Shown here: in pieces, positions 29,854 to 40,593 of the stretch
Layout of the letters: every line of letters begins with the position of its first letter
Position numbering within the stretch: position 1 is the stretch's first letter
NCBI GenBank assembly: GCA_002716125.1
Contig: PAZH01000011.1
Span: 1 to 64,000, forward strand
DNA: 64,000 nt
Direction: 5' to 3'
Source of the DNA: Rhodospirillaceae bacterium
Lineage (GTDB): Bacteria; Pseudomonadota; Alphaproteobacteria; UBA8366
Notes under the pieces: model-generated
Told to the model about the DNA's origin: nothing
What the model saw: only the letters and a program-made list of their open reading frames with translations
Database searches by the model: none
Program-made: the position numbers and the translations under genes

Positions 29854-31050
29854 ATGAATATTCATGAGTATCAGGCCAAAAGCCTCTTGAAAAAATTTGG
29901 CGTTGCCGTCCCGGATGGCGGCGTCGCTTATACACCCGACGAAGCCATACAAGCGGCCAAAGAATTACCGGGCCCGGTTTGGGTAGTAAAAAGCCAAATT
30001 CACGCCGGCGGACGCGGCGCTGGGCGCTTTAAGGATGGGGACCCGGATAAAGGGGGTGTCCGTCTTGCCAAATCCATAGATGAAGTCTCAGCGCATGCAA
30101 CCGCCATGCTGGGCCAGACGCTCATCACAAAGCAAACGGGCGAGGCCGGCAAGGAAGTAAAGCGTGTCTACATCGAAGACGGCTGTGATATCGCGCGAGA
30201 ACTTTATCTGAGTATCTTGATGGACCGGGTCACAAGCCGGATAACGGTCATGGCCTCCACGGAAGGCGGCATGGATATCGAGGAAGTCGCCGAGAAAACA
30301 CCGGAGAAAATCATTAAGGTGGCGATCGACCCGGTTTTCGGAATGGAAGGCTTTTATGCCCGCCAGATCGCCTTCGGTCTCGGTCTCGAAGGACAGCAAG
30401 TTTCGTCGGCCGTCAAACTTCTGACGGCTATGTATAAGGCTTTCACGGAACTCGACGCGTCTTTGGTCGAAGTCAATCCGCTCGTCGTGACTGGCAGCGG
30501 CGATGTCATCGCGCTCGACGCGAAAATGAATTTCGACGACAACGCCCTTTACCGGCATCCGGAAATTGCCGAGATGTGGGACGAGGATGAAGAAGACCCG
30601 ACGGAACTCGAAGCGTCGAAGCATGAGCTTAACTACATCAAGCTCGACGGTAGTATCGGCTGCATGGTGAATGGGGCGGGCCTCGCCATGGCCACCATGG
30701 ACATCATCAAATTGTACGGTGCCGAGCCGGCGAATTTTCTCGATGTTGGCGGGGGCGCTACGAAAGATAGAGTCACCACCGCTTTCAAGATCATCCTCTC
30801 GGATCCGAACGTTGAAGGCATTCTCGTGAATATATTCGGCGGCATCATGCGTTGTGACGTTATTGCCGAAGGCGTGGTCGCCGCCGCCCGCGAAGTGAGC
30901 CTGCAGGTTCCGCTGGTCGTGCGATTGGAAGGCACCAACGTCGATCTTGGAAAGAAGATACTCAGCGAATCGGGCCTCGCGATTATTACCGCAGACAATC
31001 TAGCGGATGCGGCGGAGAAAATCGTTACAGCCGTGAAGGAGGCGCAATAA
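29854..31050 (+). CDS. sucC: Succinyl-CoA ligase (ADP/GDP-forming) beta subunit
   Basis: 398 residues. ATP-grasp N-terminal domain ([36 protein letters not shown]) and ligase domain with [23 protein letters not shown] and [15 protein letters not shown]. It couples succinyl-CoA cleavage to nucleotide triphosphate synthesis in the TCA cycle. Its TAA overlaps the sucD ATG by one base (TAATGG), so the subunits are co-translated. Confidence 0.98.
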   Translation: MNIHEYQAKSLLKKFGVAVPDGGVAYTPDEAIQAAKELPGPVWVVKSQIHAGGRGAGRFKDGDPDKGGVRLAKSIDEVSAHATAMLGQTLITKQTGEAGKEVKRVYIEDGCDIARELYLSILMDRVTSRITVMASTEGGMDIEEVAEKTPEKIIKVAIDPVFGMEGFYARQIAFGLGLEGQQVSSAVKLLTAMYKAFTELDASLVEVNPLVVTGSGDVIALDAKMNFDDNALYRHPEIAEMWDEDEEDPTELEASKHELNYIKLDGSIGCMVNGAGLAMATMDIIKLYGAEPANFLDVGGGATKDRVTTAFKIILSDPNVEGILVNIFGGIMRCDVIAEGVVAAAREVSLQVPLVVRLEGTNVDLGKKILSESGLAIITADNLADAAEKIVTAVKEAQ

Positions 31051-31925
31051 TGGCGGTCTGGGTCGGCAACGATACAAAAGTCATCTGCCAAGGCTTCACC
31101 GGAAGCCAGGGTACGTTCCATTCCGAGCAGGCGATCGCTTACGGCACCAATATGGTCGGCGGTTGCACGCCCGGCAAAGGCGGGACAACACATTTGGATC
31201 TGCCCGTATTCGATACCGTGCAGCAAGCGGTCGATACCACGGGTGCAAATGCCACAGTCATCTACGTACCGCCGCCCTTTGCGGCAGATGCGATCGAAGA
31301 AGCAATCGATGCGGAGATTCCACTCATCATCTGCATTACCGAAGGCATACCGGTCTTCGACATGGTGCGGGTAAAGCGTGCGTTGCAAACTTCGAACAGC
31401 CGCTTGATCGGCCCGAACTGCCCGGGTGTCATTACCCCGGATGAATGTAAAATCGGTATTATGCCGGGCCATATTCACAAGCGTGGCAAAGTTGGCATCG
31501 TTTCCCGATCAGGGACACTGACCTATGAAGCGGTCTCGCAAACCACTGCTGCCGGTCTCGGCCAGTCGACTTGCATCGGCATTGGCGGCGATCCCATCAA
31601 CGGGACGAATTTCATCGACTGCATCGACGCTTTCCTTGGCGATGACGAGACCGAAGCGATTGTCATGATCGGCGAGATCGGCGGCTCTGCAGAAGAAGAC
31701 GCCGCACAGTTCGTTAAGGACTCGAAAGTCAAGAAACCCATGTGTGGATTTATCGCCGGCCAAACAGCCCCGCCCGGCAAACGCATGGGCCACGCCGGTG
31801 CGATCATTTCCGGCGGTAAAGGTTCAGCGGGTGACAAGATCGAGGCGATGAAGAGCGCCGGGATCTTGGTATCCGATAGTCCGGCGGCCATCGGCGAGAC
31901 GATGCTCGCCGCCAGCAAAGGATAG
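31050..31925 (+). CDS. sucD: Succinyl-CoA ligase alpha subunit
   Basis: 291 residues. CoA-binding Rossmann domain ([30 protein letters not shown]) and the phosphohistidine segment [17 protein letters not shown] near residues 247-263. [11 protein letters not shown] is conserved. It lies directly after sucC and is 63 bases ahead of sucA. Confidence 0.98.
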   Translation: MAVWVGNDTKVICQGFTGSQGTFHSEQAIAYGTNMVGGCTPGKGGTTHLDLPVFDTVQQAVDTTGANATVIYVPPPFAADAIEEAIDAEIPLIICITEGIPVFDMVRVKRALQTSNSRLIGPNCPGVITPDECKIGIMPGHIHKRGKVGIVSRSGTLTYEAVSQTTAAGLGQSTCIGIGGDPINGTNFIDCIDAFLGDDETEAIVMIGEIGGSAEEDAAQFVKDSKVKKPMCGFIAGQTAPPGKRMGHAGAIISGGKGSAGDKIEAMKSAGILVSDSPAAIGETMLAASKG

Positions 31926-31988
31926 AACGACAGCATGGAGAACGGGGGGCGGACCCCGGGCCGCCTCGCCCCTTAAGGGAGCGGTTTC

Positions 31989-34970
31989 ATGAGTTCAGAT
32001 TTCGAGAGCAATTCCTACCTTTACGGCGCCAATGAGACGTATTTGGCGCAGATGTACGCCCGTTACCTGCAAGACCCAGGTTCGGTCGATGCCGAATGGG
32101 TCGACGTTTTCGAAGGCCTCGGCGACGACGAAAAGAACTTTCTGACCGAACAACAGGGCGCCAGTTGGGCACCACGGACGACATCCGTGATCGGCGGCAA
32201 TGGGGACACACCCTCCATGTCGGATGCCACCGCCGGAATGGAACGGCCACAATTCCCTCCGCACATGATGGGCATGCCCTATATGCCGATCGCCGCGGCA
32301 CCGGAGCAAATCCGCCAAGCGACGATGGATTCGATTCGGGCGCTCATGTTGATTCGGAATTACCGGGTGCGGGGCCATCTGCATTCCAAACTCGATCCGT
32401 TGGGTATCGTCAAACCGTTACCGCATTCAGAACTCGATCCGGAATCCTATGGATTCACCAATGCCGACATGGACCGGCCGATCTTCATCAACTATGTGCT
32501 CGGCTTGGAAAGCGCAACGTTACGCCAGATCGTCAAAATCCTGGAACAGACATACTGCGGCAAGATCGGCGTCGAATTTATGCATATCCAGGAGCCGGAA
32601 GAAAAAGCCTGGATTCAGGAGCGTATCGAGGGGATCCGCAACCGGACGGACTTCACGGATCTCGGGCGTCGCACGATCCTCGAACGGCTGACCCAGGCCG
32701 AAATTTTCGAGCAGTATCTCGACCGGAAATACACCGGCACGAAACGTTTCGGCCTCGACGGCGGCGAGTCGATGGTGCCCCTGATGGAGCAAATCTTCAA
32801 ACGGGGCGCCCAGTTAGGCGTAAACGAAGTCATTATCGGGATGCCGCACCGCGGACGCCTCAACCTCCTCGCCAATATCATGCGAAAACCCTACCGGGCG
32901 ATCTTCTCGGAGTTCCAAGGCAACACCGCCAACCCGGAGGACGTCCAAGGTTCGGGTGATGTAAAATATCACTTGGGCACCTCCGCCGACCGCGATTTCG
33001 ACGGCAACAACATTCACTTGTCATTGACGGCAAACCCGAGCCATCTCGAAGCGGTCAACACGGTGGTGCTCGGCAAGGTGCGCGCAAAACAACGCCAGAA
33101 AGGCGATGAAGAGCGCGAGAAAGTCCTCGGCCTGCTGTTGCATGGCGATGCTGCCTTCTCGGGGCAGGGGATTGTGCCGGAAACCCTCGACCTCTCGCAG
33201 CTTCGGGGCTATCGCACGGGCGGCACCATTCATCTCGTGGTCAACAACCAGATCGGATTCACCACGAACCCGACGCATTCGCGTTCGGGGCCGTATTGTT
33301 CGGACGTCGCCAAGATCGTTTCGGCGCCGATCCTACACGTCAACGGCGACGACCCCGAAGCCTGCGTGCACACAGCCCGCATTGCGATGGAATATCGCCA
33401 ACGCTTCAAGAAAGACATCGTGATCGACATGTGGTGTTACCGCCGGCACGGACATAACGAGTCGGATGAACCTGCATTCACGCAGCCGATCATGTACAAG
33501 CGGATCAAGGAGCACCCGACCACGCGGGCGCTCTATGGCAAGCACTTGGAAGACGAAGGTCTCATCGACAAAGGCGAAGCCGATCAGATAGTGCAGGATT
33601 TCCGTGCCTATCTGGATTCAGAATACGAGGCGGCCACCGGCTACAAGCCGAACAAGGCGGACTGGCTTGAAGGCCGATGGGCCGGCATGCAACTCGCCAG
33701 CGGCGACGCGCGGCGCGGTGAAACAGGTGTCGAGCTCGGTCTTCTGCAAGAGGTCGGTTACGCCATTTCGGAAGTGCCGCAGAATTTCAACGTGAACTCC
33801 AAGATCGTCCGGCAGCTAAATGCCAAGCGGAAGATGATCGAATCCGGCGAAGGCATCGATTGGGCCACGGCAGAGGCACTCGGCCTCGGTACCCTGCTCT
33901 GTGAATCGACGCCGGTTCGCCTGTCGGGCGAGGATTCGCAGCGCGGCACCTTCAGCCAGCGGCATGCGGTCCTCATCGATCAATCCACGGAAGAGCGCCA
34001 TATCCCGCTCAACAACATTCGTTACGGCCAGGCGCCGTTCGAAGTCATCGATAGCCCCCTCTCCGAGTTTGGAGTCCTCGGGTTTGAGTACGGCTATTCT
34101 CTGGCGGAGCCGCATTCGCTGGTCATGTGGGAGGCGCAGTTCGGTGATTTCGCCAACGGCGCACAAGTTATCATCGATCAATTCATTTCCTCCGGCGAGT
34201 CGAAGTGGCTTCGGATGAGCGGCCTCGTAATGTTGCTGCCGCACGGCTATGAGGGACAGGGTCCCGAACATAGTTCCGCCAAGCTCGAGCGATATCTCCA
34301 GCTGTGCGCCGAGGACAATCTGCAGGTCGTCAATCTGACCACACCGTCCAATTACTTCCACGTCTTGCGACGGCAGATGCGGCGGGAGGTCCGAAAACCG
34401 CTGATCATCATGACGCCGAAGTCCCTCTTACGGCATAAACGCTGCGTCTCGACGCTCAGTGAGATGGAAATCGGCACGACCTTCCACCGCGTTCTCTGGG
34501 ACGACAGGCATTGGACGAAAGAACTCGACAAAGACGAGAACATCCGTCGGGTCGTATTGTGCAGCGGTAAGGTCTATTACGACCTCGCCGAAGAACGCGA
34601 CAAACGGGGTCTGAAAGACATCTTCATCATGCGTGTCGAACAGCTTTATCCCTTCCCGCAAAAAGCGCTGACCACCGACCTCGCGCGGTTCAAAAATGCC
34701 GACGTTGTATGGTGCCAGGAAGAGCCACGCAATATGGGCGCCTGGTTCTTCATTCGCGAACGCGTCGAGAATGTACTGGAAGAGATTGGAGCGAAAAGCG
34801 ATCGCGTACAGTATATCGGACGGCCCGAAGCGGCCTCGCCCGCAACCGGCTCGCTCCGCCGCCATACAATGGAGCAAGAAAAATTGGTGGACGAAGCACT
34901 CACCTTGCCCCCGAAGCGGCCGGCCCGTAAAACACCGGCCAAGAAACCTGCGCGCAAGCGGCGCTCGTAA
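31989..34970 (+). CDS. sucA: 2-oxoglutarate dehydrogenase E1 component
   Basis: Thiamine-diphosphate decarboxylase of the 2-oxoglutarate dehydrogenase complex. 993 residues. The N-terminal E2-binding segment is NSYLYGANETYLAQMYARY. TPP-site parts include MPHRGRLNLLANIMRKP and YRRHGHNESDEPAFTQP, and the transketolase pyrimidine domain carries SEFGVLGFEYGYSL and MLLPHGYEGQGPEHSSAKLERYLQL. The C-terminus ends in a Lys/Arg/Pro tail. Length is normal. An AGGGAG ribosome site precedes the ATG. Confidence 0.98.
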   Translation: MSSDFESNSYLYGANETYLAQMYARYLQDPGSVDAEWVDVFEGLGDDEKNFLTEQQGASWAPRTTSVIGGNGDTPSMSDATAGMERPQFPPHMMGMPYMPIAAAPEQIRQATMDSIRALMLIRNYRVRGHLHSKLDPLGIVKPLPHSELDPESYGFTNADMDRPIFINYVLGLESATLRQIVKILEQTYCGKIGVEFMHIQEPEEKAWIQERIEGIRNRTDFTDLGRRTILERLTQAEIFEQYLDRKYTGTKRFGLDGGESMVPLMEQIFKRGAQLGVNEVIIGMPHRGRLNLLANIMRKPYRAIFSEFQGNTANPEDVQGSGDVKYHLGTSADRDFDGNNIHLSLTANPSHLEAVNTVVLGKVRAKQRQKGDEEREKVLGLLLHGDAAFSGQGIVPETLDLSQLRGYRTGGTIHLVVNNQIGFTTNPTHSRSGPYCSDVAKIVSAPILHVNGDDPEACVHTARIAMEYRQRFKKDIVIDMWCYRRHGHNESDEPAFTQPIMYKRIKEHPTTRALYGKHLEDEGLIDKGEADQIVQDFRAYLDSEYEAATGYKPNKADWLEGRWAGMQLASGDARRGETGVELGLLQEVGYAISEVPQNFNVNSKIVRQLNAKRKMIESGEGIDWATAEALGLGTLLCESTPVRLSGEDSQRGTFSQRHAVLIDQSTEERHIPLNNIRYGQAPFEVIDSPLSEFGVLGFEYGYSLAEPHSLVMWEAQFGDFANGAQVIIDQFISSGESKWLRMSGLVMLLPHGYEGQGPEHSSAKLERYLQLCAEDNLQVVNLTTPSNYFHVLRRQMRREVRKPLIIMTPKSLLRHKRCVSTLSEMEIGTTFHRVLWDDRHWTKELDKDENIRRVVLCSGKVYYDLAEERDKRGLKDIFIMRVEQLYPFPQKALTTDLARFKNADVVWCQEEPRNMGAWFFIRERVENVLEEIGAKSDRVQYIGRPEAASPATGSLRRHTMEQEKLVDEALTLPPKRPARKTPAKKPARKRRS

Positions 34971-35007
34971 ACCCGTTTAGGAAAGTTTCTTAGGAAAGGT
35001 ACCGCGC

Positions 35008-36297
35008 ATGTCGGTTCAGATCATGGTCCCCGCGCTCGGCGAATCGGTGTCGGAAGCGACCGTCCTCAAATGGTTCAAGAATATCGGCGAGGCCGTCGAA
35101 GTGGATGAACCGCTTGTCGAGCTGGAAACGGATAAGGTCACCGTCGAAGTCCCCGCGCCTGCGGCCGGCGTGCTGACGGCCATCGAAGCGACGGATGGCG
35201 CGGAAGTCGCCGTCGGCGCCATCTTAGGAAGCTTAGAAGAAGGCGGGACCGCATCGGCGGCACCGGCCGCTCCCGCAGAAACCCCGGCGGCAGCAGCGCC
35301 TGCTGCCGAACCGGCCCCCGCACCCCAACCTGCGTCTGAGCCTGCGCCCGCAACGTCGGACGCAAAACTCTCACCGGCTGTCCGTAAACTGGTCGACGAC
35401 AACAACTTGGATGCTTCCGCGATCCCGGCAACCGGCAAGAGAGGTCAACTGACAAAAGCCGATGTCGAAGCCTTCATCGCCAACGGTCGTGCGGCACCAG
35501 CGGCGCCCACGCCGGCACCGGCGGCACCGCGCCCCATGCCCGCCCCGCCGACCGCCGGGATGGTTCCGGCCGGCGAGTTGCCGCCGCGCCCGGAGGACCC
35601 GCGCGAAGAAGTGGTTAAGATGTCGCGCCTTCGCCAACGCATCGCGCAACGCCTTAAGGAAGCGCAAAACACCGCTGCGATCCTGACCACCTACAACGAA
35701 GTCGATATGACAACGTTGATGGAGTTGCGCTCGGAGTACCGCGATTCCTTCGAGAAGAAGCATGGCGTGCGCCTTGGCTTCCTGAGTTTTTTCGTAAAGG
35801 CGAGTATCCTGGCGCTGCAGGAACTACCCGCCGTCAACGCGGAGATTTACGGCGATCAGATCGTCTACAAGAACTATTACGACATCGGTGTCGCCGTCGG
35901 CACGCCGCAAGGTCTGGTTGTTCCGGTTCTCCGCGATGCGGATCAGATGACCTTTGCGGAGATCGAGCGCACGATCGGCGATTTCGGCCGGCGCGCGCGG
36001 GACGGCAAGCTAACGGTCGCCGAGATGACCGGCGGCACGTTCACGATCTCGAATGGCGGGGTTTACGGTTCCCTCATGTCGATGCCGATCCTCAACCCGC
36101 CGCAATCCGCGATCCTCGGCATGCATAAGATTCAGAAACGCCCGATGGTGATCGGCGACGAGATCAAGATCCGAAAAATGATGTATCTAGCACTGAGCTA
36201 CGATCATCGGATCGTCGACGGACGCGAAGCCGTAACGTTCCTCGTCCGCCTCAAGGAATGCATCGAGGATCCGCAACGCCTGCTGATCGACGTCTAA
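35008..36297 (+). CDS. sucB: Dihydrolipoyl succinyltransferase (E2)
   Basis: 429 residues: one lipoyl domain with Lys43 in [11 protein letters not shown], an Ala/Pro-rich linker (85-117), a peripheral subunit-binding domain near 118-155 ([18 protein letters not shown]), a second linker, and the catalytic domain ending [17 protein letters not shown] with the active His and Asp. The usual lpd (E3) gene does not follow; a convergent acyl-CoA dehydrogenase gene begins its stop one base later. E3 must come from elsewhere in the genome. Confidence 0.97.
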   Translation: MSVQIMVPALGESVSEATVLKWFKNIGEAVEVDEPLVELETDKVTVEVPAPAAGVLTAIEATDGAEVAVGAILGSLEEGGTASAAPAAPAETPAAAAPAAEPAPAPQPASEPAPATSDAKLSPAVRKLVDDNNLDASAIPATGKRGQLTKADVEAFIANGRAAPAAPTPAPAAPRPMPAPPTAGMVPAGELPPRPEDPREEVVKMSRLRQRIAQRLKEAQNTAAILTTYNEVDMTTLMELRSEYRDSFEKKHGVRLGFLSFFVKASILALQELPAVNAEIYGDQIVYKNYYDIGVAVGTPQGLVVPVLRDADQMTFAEIERTIGDFGRRARDGKLTVAEMTGGTFTISNGGVYGSLMSMPILNPPQSAILGMHKIQKRPMVIGDEIKIRKMMYLALSYDHRIVDGREAVTFLVRLKECIEDPQRLLIDV

Positions 36298-36298
36298 A

Positions 36299-37537
36299 TC
36301 AGGAGCCTTCGCGTTCCTTCTTCACCAATTCGTTGAAGGGAATACCCTTGTCGACGCGGACGTCCTGCGGGAGACCGAGGACGCGTTCGGCAATAATGTT
36401 TCGTAGAATTTCATCGCTTCCACCGGCTATTCGACCGCTCGGCGCCGACAGCAACGCGTCTTGAAACATGGCCCGCATCGGCGCGTTCTCCGCATCCGAG
36501 ACCGCACCCGACATGTCCATCAAATCCATCCCGAAGGACGCGATGTCTTGGCGCATCTTGCCCGTAATCGCCTTGCCGATGGAGTTTTCCGGCCCCGGGT
36601 CCTGACCGCGCGAGAGGGCCGTCAGACTGCGGAACCGGGTCAAGGTGACGCCACGACCATTGACATACCAATCGGCCAACTTGTCCCGCACACCGCCGTC
36701 CTCGATGGCCAAACCGTCTTCCAACTCGACTTCCTTGGCGAGTTGAAACGCCTCTTCAAATCCCGGCGGCGGCCGTTCGCCGATCGCAAGCCGTTCGTTC
36801 ATCAACGTCGTGAGGGAGACCCGCCAACCGTCACCGACCTCGCCAAGCCGTTGGCTATCCGGCACACGCACATCGGTGAAGAACACTTCGTTGAAATTCG
36901 ACGCGCCGGAGATTTGATGAATCGGTCGGCATTCGACCCCCGGCGATTTCATATCAAGGAAGAAATAGGTGAGGCCTTTGTGCTTCGCCACGGTGGGATC
37001 GCTGCGTGTCACGATGACGCCGTAATCGCAAAAATGCGCGCCGGATGTCCAAATTTTCTGGCCGTTCAGGATCCAATCGTCGCCGTCGCGTTCTGCGCGC
37101 AAACGCAGGTTCGCTAGATCGGAGCCGGCTTGGGGCTCCGAGAAGAGCTGGCACCAAATCTCCTCACCCCGAAAGGCGGGCGGTGCGTAGCGCTGTTTTT
37201 GTTCTTCCGTTGCATAGGTCAGCATCGTCGGGATGCACATGCCGAGACCAATCTCGTAAACGCCGATCGGCGTGATGTAATTAGCCTCTTCCTGATCGTA
37301 TATCACGCGCTCCATCGTCGTGCCGCCGCGGCCGCCGTACTCTTTCGGCTGTGTGATACCGGCAAATCCGGCAGCCGCCTTCTTGGCCTGCCACGCCTTC
37401 GCCATGGTGATCAGTTCGTCAACGCTGTCCGGCGTTTCAAACCCGGTGCCGGGCGTCTTTCGCTCGGCATTGGCGTCGAGGAAGGCCCGAGCTTCGGCCC
37501 GGAACGCAGCTTCTTCAGGTGTATCTTCGAAATCCAT
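36299..37537 (-). CDS. Acyl-CoA dehydrogenase
   Basis: 412 residues from ATG 37537 (MDFEDTPEEAAFRAEARAFL) after AGGGAGAG. The FAD and substrate segments LFSEPQAGSDLANLR, GQKIWTSGAHFCDYG and GGSDEILRNIIAERVLGLP are typical of the family. It is adjacent to and probably co-transcribed with a second, shorter acyl-CoA dehydrogenase gene (37549-38658). Such pairs often make heteromeric enzymes that act on bulky CoA esters, e.g. steroid side chains, but the substrate here is not known. Confidence 0.85.
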   Translation of the reverse strand: MDFEDTPEEAAFRAEARAFLDANAERKTPGTGFETPDSVDELITMAKAWQAKKAAAGFAGITQPKEYGGRGGTTMERVIYDQEEANYITPIGVYEIGLGMCIPTMLTYATEEQKQRYAPPAFRGEEIWCQLFSEPQAGSDLANLRLRAERDGDDWILNGQKIWTSGAHFCDYGVIVTRSDPTVAKHKGLTYFFLDMKSPGVECRPIHQISGASNFNEVFFTDVRVPDSQRLGEVGDGWRVSLTTLMNERLAIGERPPPGFEEAFQLAKEVELEDGLAIEDGGVRDKLADWYVNGRGVTLTRFRSLTALSRGQDPGPENSIGKAITGKMRQDIASFGMDLMDMSGAVSDAENAPMRAMFQDALLSAPSGRIAGGSDEILRNIIAERVLGLPQDVRVDKGIPFNELVKKEREGS

Positions 37538-37548
37538 TCTGCTCTCCC

Positions 37549-38658
37549 TTAGGCCGCGACGTTGCGGGTTTCGAGCCGCGCGATCAGTTTTTCTTTCCAA
37601 CGTCGTTCACCGCCGAGTGCCAAGTTCAGCAGTTTCGCGCGGCGGTAATACAGATGGCAATCCAGTTCCCACGTGAAACCCATACCGCCGTGCGTCTGAA
37701 TGTTCTCAGACGATGCCAAATAATAAGCTCGGCTCCCAGCCACGCGGGCCGCAGCGGCGGCGACCGGTAAGTCCGGCGCATCGGAGGTCAGCGCCCAGGC
37801 CCCATAATAGGCATGGCTGCGCGCGAGCTCCGTCGCGATATAGACATCCGCAAGCTTATGCTTGATCGCCTGGAAGGAGCCGATCGGGCGACCGAATGCG
37901 AACCGGTTCTTCGCGTAATCCGTCGCAAGCTCAAGGCATTGCTGCGCACCGCCGAGCTGCTCGAAAGCCATCAGGATAGCCGCATGATCGAGTACGCGTT
38001 CGGTGAGAGTCCATCCTTCTCCCGTACTGCCAAGCAGCGCCGCGGACGTTCCATCGAAGGTCAGCTTTGCATGGGAACGGCTCGGGTCGACGGTTTCCAT
38101 GACTTCTGCGTTCACGCCTTCGAGCGACGCCAGAACCAGCACAGGCGCACCGTCCGGCGTCTTTGCCAAAACGACGGCGAAATCCGCGACATCGCCATCG
38201 GCCACCGGATGCTTTACGCCGCTTAGTTTTCCGTCCGCAAAGGTTGCGGTGATCGTGTCGGGGCTCGGCTTCTTGATTCCTTCGGCAAATGCGAAACAGC
38301 CGATCGCCTCGCCGGCGGACAAACGTGGTAGGTAATCCACGCGTTGATCGCCGGACCCGGCCAAGAGAATGGCTTCCGTTGCGAGGTAAACCGAGGAGGA
38401 GAAAGGCGTCGGCGCCAGGCTGCGTCCAATCTCTTCAGCCAAGACACATAGATCTTCATGACTAAGCCCGATCCCGCCGAATTCTTCGGGAATGACGGTT
38501 CCCATCCAGCCGAGTTCCGCCATGCCGCGCCAAAGGTCTCGGTCGAACGGTGCTTCGCCTTCCAGAATCTCCCGCGCCTTGCCTTCGGCACTATCGGCAA
38601 GGAACCGCCGGGCCTGTTCCCGCAATAAGTTTTGTTCTTCCGAAAAATCGAAGTTCAT
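37549..38658 (-). CDS. Acyl-CoA dehydrogenase, second subunit type
   Basis: 369 residues (MNFDFSEEQNLLREQARRFL). The family layout is present (WMGTVIPEEFGGIGLSHEDL, FGRPIGSFQAIKHKLAD, THGGMGFTWELDCHLYYRRAK), but the FAD-side region is less conserved (FAFAEGIKKPSPDT instead of the usual TEP-AGSD). This is common in the partner subunit of heteromeric pairs. 11 bases separate it from the downstream dehydrogenase gene. Confidence 0.82.
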   Translation of the reverse strand: MNFDFSEEQNLLREQARRFLADSAEGKAREILEGEAPFDRDLWRGMAELGWMGTVIPEEFGGIGLSHEDLCVLAEEIGRSLAPTPFSSSVYLATEAILLAGSGDQRVDYLPRLSAGEAIGCFAFAEGIKKPSPDTITATFADGKLSGVKHPVADGDVADFAVVLAKTPDGAPVLVLASLEGVNAEVMETVDPSRSHAKLTFDGTSAALLGSTGEGWTLTERVLDHAAILMAFEQLGGAQQCLELATDYAKNRFAFGRPIGSFQAIKHKLADVYIATELARSHAYYGAWALTSDAPDLPVAAAAARVAGSRAYYLASSENIQTHGGMGFTWELDCHLYYRRAKLLNLALGGERRWKEKLIARLETRNVAA

Positions 38659-38736
38659 CGCTTCGGATACTCCTCTCGAATTGCTCGACGCGACTCTACA
38701 GGACGATGCCGGATTCGCCAGATGTCTTGCCTGCGA

Positions 38737-39633
38737 CTAATCGCCGGTCGCGTACTTTTTCTCGAGTCCGGTCAGGAATTCGAACTTCGTAAGATCGAGA
38801 ATGTCTTCAAAAGAGGCCACGAGTTCAGGTTTTTCGATCACCTCTTCCGACGCCATCGCCGTCTGCAAACCTTCCAGAGCGCGTGTCATACCGACAATGG
38901 CAGCGCCCGTCAGAAGCCGCGGATAGATCACCGCTCCGACGCCGATCGCCTCCAGCCGTTTGGCAGAGATTAAGGGAGTCGTGGACCGTGTCCGGAGGCC
39001 GAATCCCATATTGACGCAGAGCGGCTTCGAGGTGTTCTCGACGACCTTGATAATATCTTCCTCGGACAGCAGCGCGTCGGCGAAAATCAGGTCGGCGCCG
39101 GCTTCCGCGAAAGCATTCAGCCGTTCGATCACATCGTCGAGACCATGCACCGCGAAAGTATCGGTCCGGGACATGATAACGAAATCCGAATCGACACGCG
39201 CATCGGCGGCCGCCTTGATCTTCGAGACCGCTTCCTCAAAGGGAATAACGTCCTTCCCCTTCATGTGGCCACATCGTTTCGGCCAGACTTGATCCTCGAT
39301 CATAGCCCCAACGAGGCCGGCTTTCTCGAACGCTCGGATCGTGTGATAGACATTTACCGCATTGCCGTAACCGGTATCGGCGTCGGCCTGGAGCGGAATG
39401 CCTGAAATATCCACCAAGGCCCGGGCCCGGTTGAGATTGTCCTCGAGTCCCATGACCCCGAAATCCGCGAGCCCGAGGGCGCTTTCACTAATGCCCGCAC
39501 CGGAAACGAATCCCGCTCTAAATCCCATTTTTTCGACAATGGCTGTGCTGAACCCATCGAAAACTCCCGGCATCACCAATAATTCGGGCGCCTCCAGCAT
39601 GGCCTTGTATTCTTTGCGCATGTTGTTCGCCAT
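38737..39633 (-). CDS. Isocitrate lyase/PEP mutase superfamily protein
   Basis: 298 residues. TIM-barrel with DADTGYGNAVNVYHTIRAFEKAG (metal-binding), IEDQVWPKRCGHMKGKDVIP with the active-site Cys in KRCGH near residue 123, and VIMSRTDTFAVHGLDD. The Cys loop is of the 2-methylisocitrate-lyase type, so a C-C lyase on a 2-methyl- or dimethyl-malate-like acid is plausible; no prpC or other methylcitrate gene is nearby. GGAGGTG precedes the ATG. It lies in line with acyl-CoA dehydrogenase and hydratase genes. Confidence 0.82.
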   Translation of the reverse strand: MANNMRKEYKAMLEAPELLVMPGVFDGFSTAIVEKMGFRAGFVSGAGISESALGLADFGVMGLEDNLNRARALVDISGIPLQADADTGYGNAVNVYHTIRAFEKAGLVGAMIEDQVWPKRCGHMKGKDVIPFEEAVSKIKAAADARVDSDFVIMSRTDTFAVHGLDDVIERLNAFAEAGADLIFADALLSEEDIIKVVENTSKPLCVNMGFGLRTRSTTPLISAKRLEAIGVGAVIYPRLLTGAAIVGMTRALEGLQTAMASEEVIEKPELVASFEDILDLTKFEFLTGLEKKYATGD

Positions 39634-39695
39634 TGTTCACCTCCGTATTTGTCTACGAAGTAACCTAGCGTGAAATGGCGGTTTGGGATGTCGCT

Positions 39696-39758
39696 CTTCG
39701 ACACGCTGCGGCAAGAATGATGGAAGTGTCCTCATGCTGAGCCTGTCGAAGCACGAGG
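39696..39758. repeat. Intergenic imperfect palindrome of a known alphaproteobacterial type
   Basis: CTTCGACACGCT (39696-39707) and AGCCTGTCGAAG (39740-39751) are near-perfect inverted arms, with CTCATGCTG and CACGAGG flanking the right arm. The 'CTTCGACA-GCTCAG-ATGAGG' pattern is a recurrent intergenic repeat in many alphaproteobacteria (general knowledge). Here it sits between the PEP-mutase-like gene and the hydratase gene, probably a dispersed non-coding repeat. Confidence 0.65.
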
Positions 39759-39768
39759 GTACTTTTGT

Positions 39769-40590
39769 TCAACGTCCCTGAAAGTTCGGCTTTCTTTTTT
39801 CGATAAAGGCACGGACGGCTTCTTTGTGATCCGCCGTTTGCGCGGTCTCGACCAGGCGTTCCGCCTCACCGTCCAGCGCCGTCAAGAACGGCTCGGTGAG
39901 CGCGTCGTCGAGATTATCCTTCATTTGACGCAGCGCCACGGCCGGGCCTTCCGCAAGCGACTTGGCGAACGCGAAAGCGTCATCGCGAAAGCTTTCGTCC
40001 GGCACCACCCGATTAACGATACCGAGCCGCTCACAGGTCGCTGAGTCGACCCGCTCCGCTGTGAACAGAAGCTCCCGTGCCTTTGCGGTACCGACAAGGC
40101 GCGTCAGGAGCCAAGCGATCCCATAATCTCCTGACAAACCGACCCGTGCATAACCTGTACTGACAAACGCCGTCTCAGCCGCAATGCGGATGTCGCAGGC
40201 AAGCGCGATCGCCAATCCCGCCCCCGCCGCGGGCCCCGGCAGCGCTGCAACGGTCGGCTTGCGAACAGCGACCAGAGCGCCGGTCAACGTCCGTTGCCGT
40301 TCCTTCAGGCGTGCGACTTTCTGGTCATGGGACAATTCGACCGTCGGACGGTTGTTGCCCATCCCCTTCACATCGCCCCCCGCACAGAAGGCCGTCCCGG
40401 CACCCGTGATCAGCAAAGCGCCGACATCCGGATCGTTGCCTCGCTCCCGTATCTGGCGTCGCAACGCCGGCGTAATTGTATCGCCGAGCGCGTTCCGCGA
40501 TTCCGGCCGGTTCAACGTGATGAGCGCGACCCGATCCCGCACTTCGCAGAGCAACTGCTCCGTGCCCGTATCAATAGCGCCGGTCGCCAT
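39769..40590 (-). CDS. Enoyl-CoA hydratase/isomerase family protein
   Basis: 273 residues of the crotonase fold. ALITLNRPESRNALGD near residue 22, GAGTAFCAGGDVKGMG for the oxyanion hole, and AALPGPAAGAGLAIALACDIRIAA. The first catalytic Glu position is occupied by Asp/Gly-type residues in this loop (VGLSGDYGIAW), so the exact reaction may differ from classic hydration. Sits between the PEP-mutase-like and GST genes on the minus strand; 3 bases separate it from the GST stop. Confidence 0.78.
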   Translation of the reverse strand: MATGAIDTGTEQLLCEVRDRVALITLNRPESRNALGDTITPALRRQIRERGNDPDVGALLITGAGTAFCAGGDVKGMGNNRPTVELSHDQKVARLKERQRTLTGALVAVRKPTVAALPGPAAGAGLAIALACDIRIAAETAFVSTGYARVGLSGDYGIAWLLTRLVGTAKARELLFTAERVDSATCERLGIVNRVVPDESFRDDAFAFAKSLAEGPAVALRQMKDNLDDALTEPFLTALDGEAERLVETAQTADHKEAVRAFIEKRKPNFQGR

Positions 40591-40593
40591 CGG

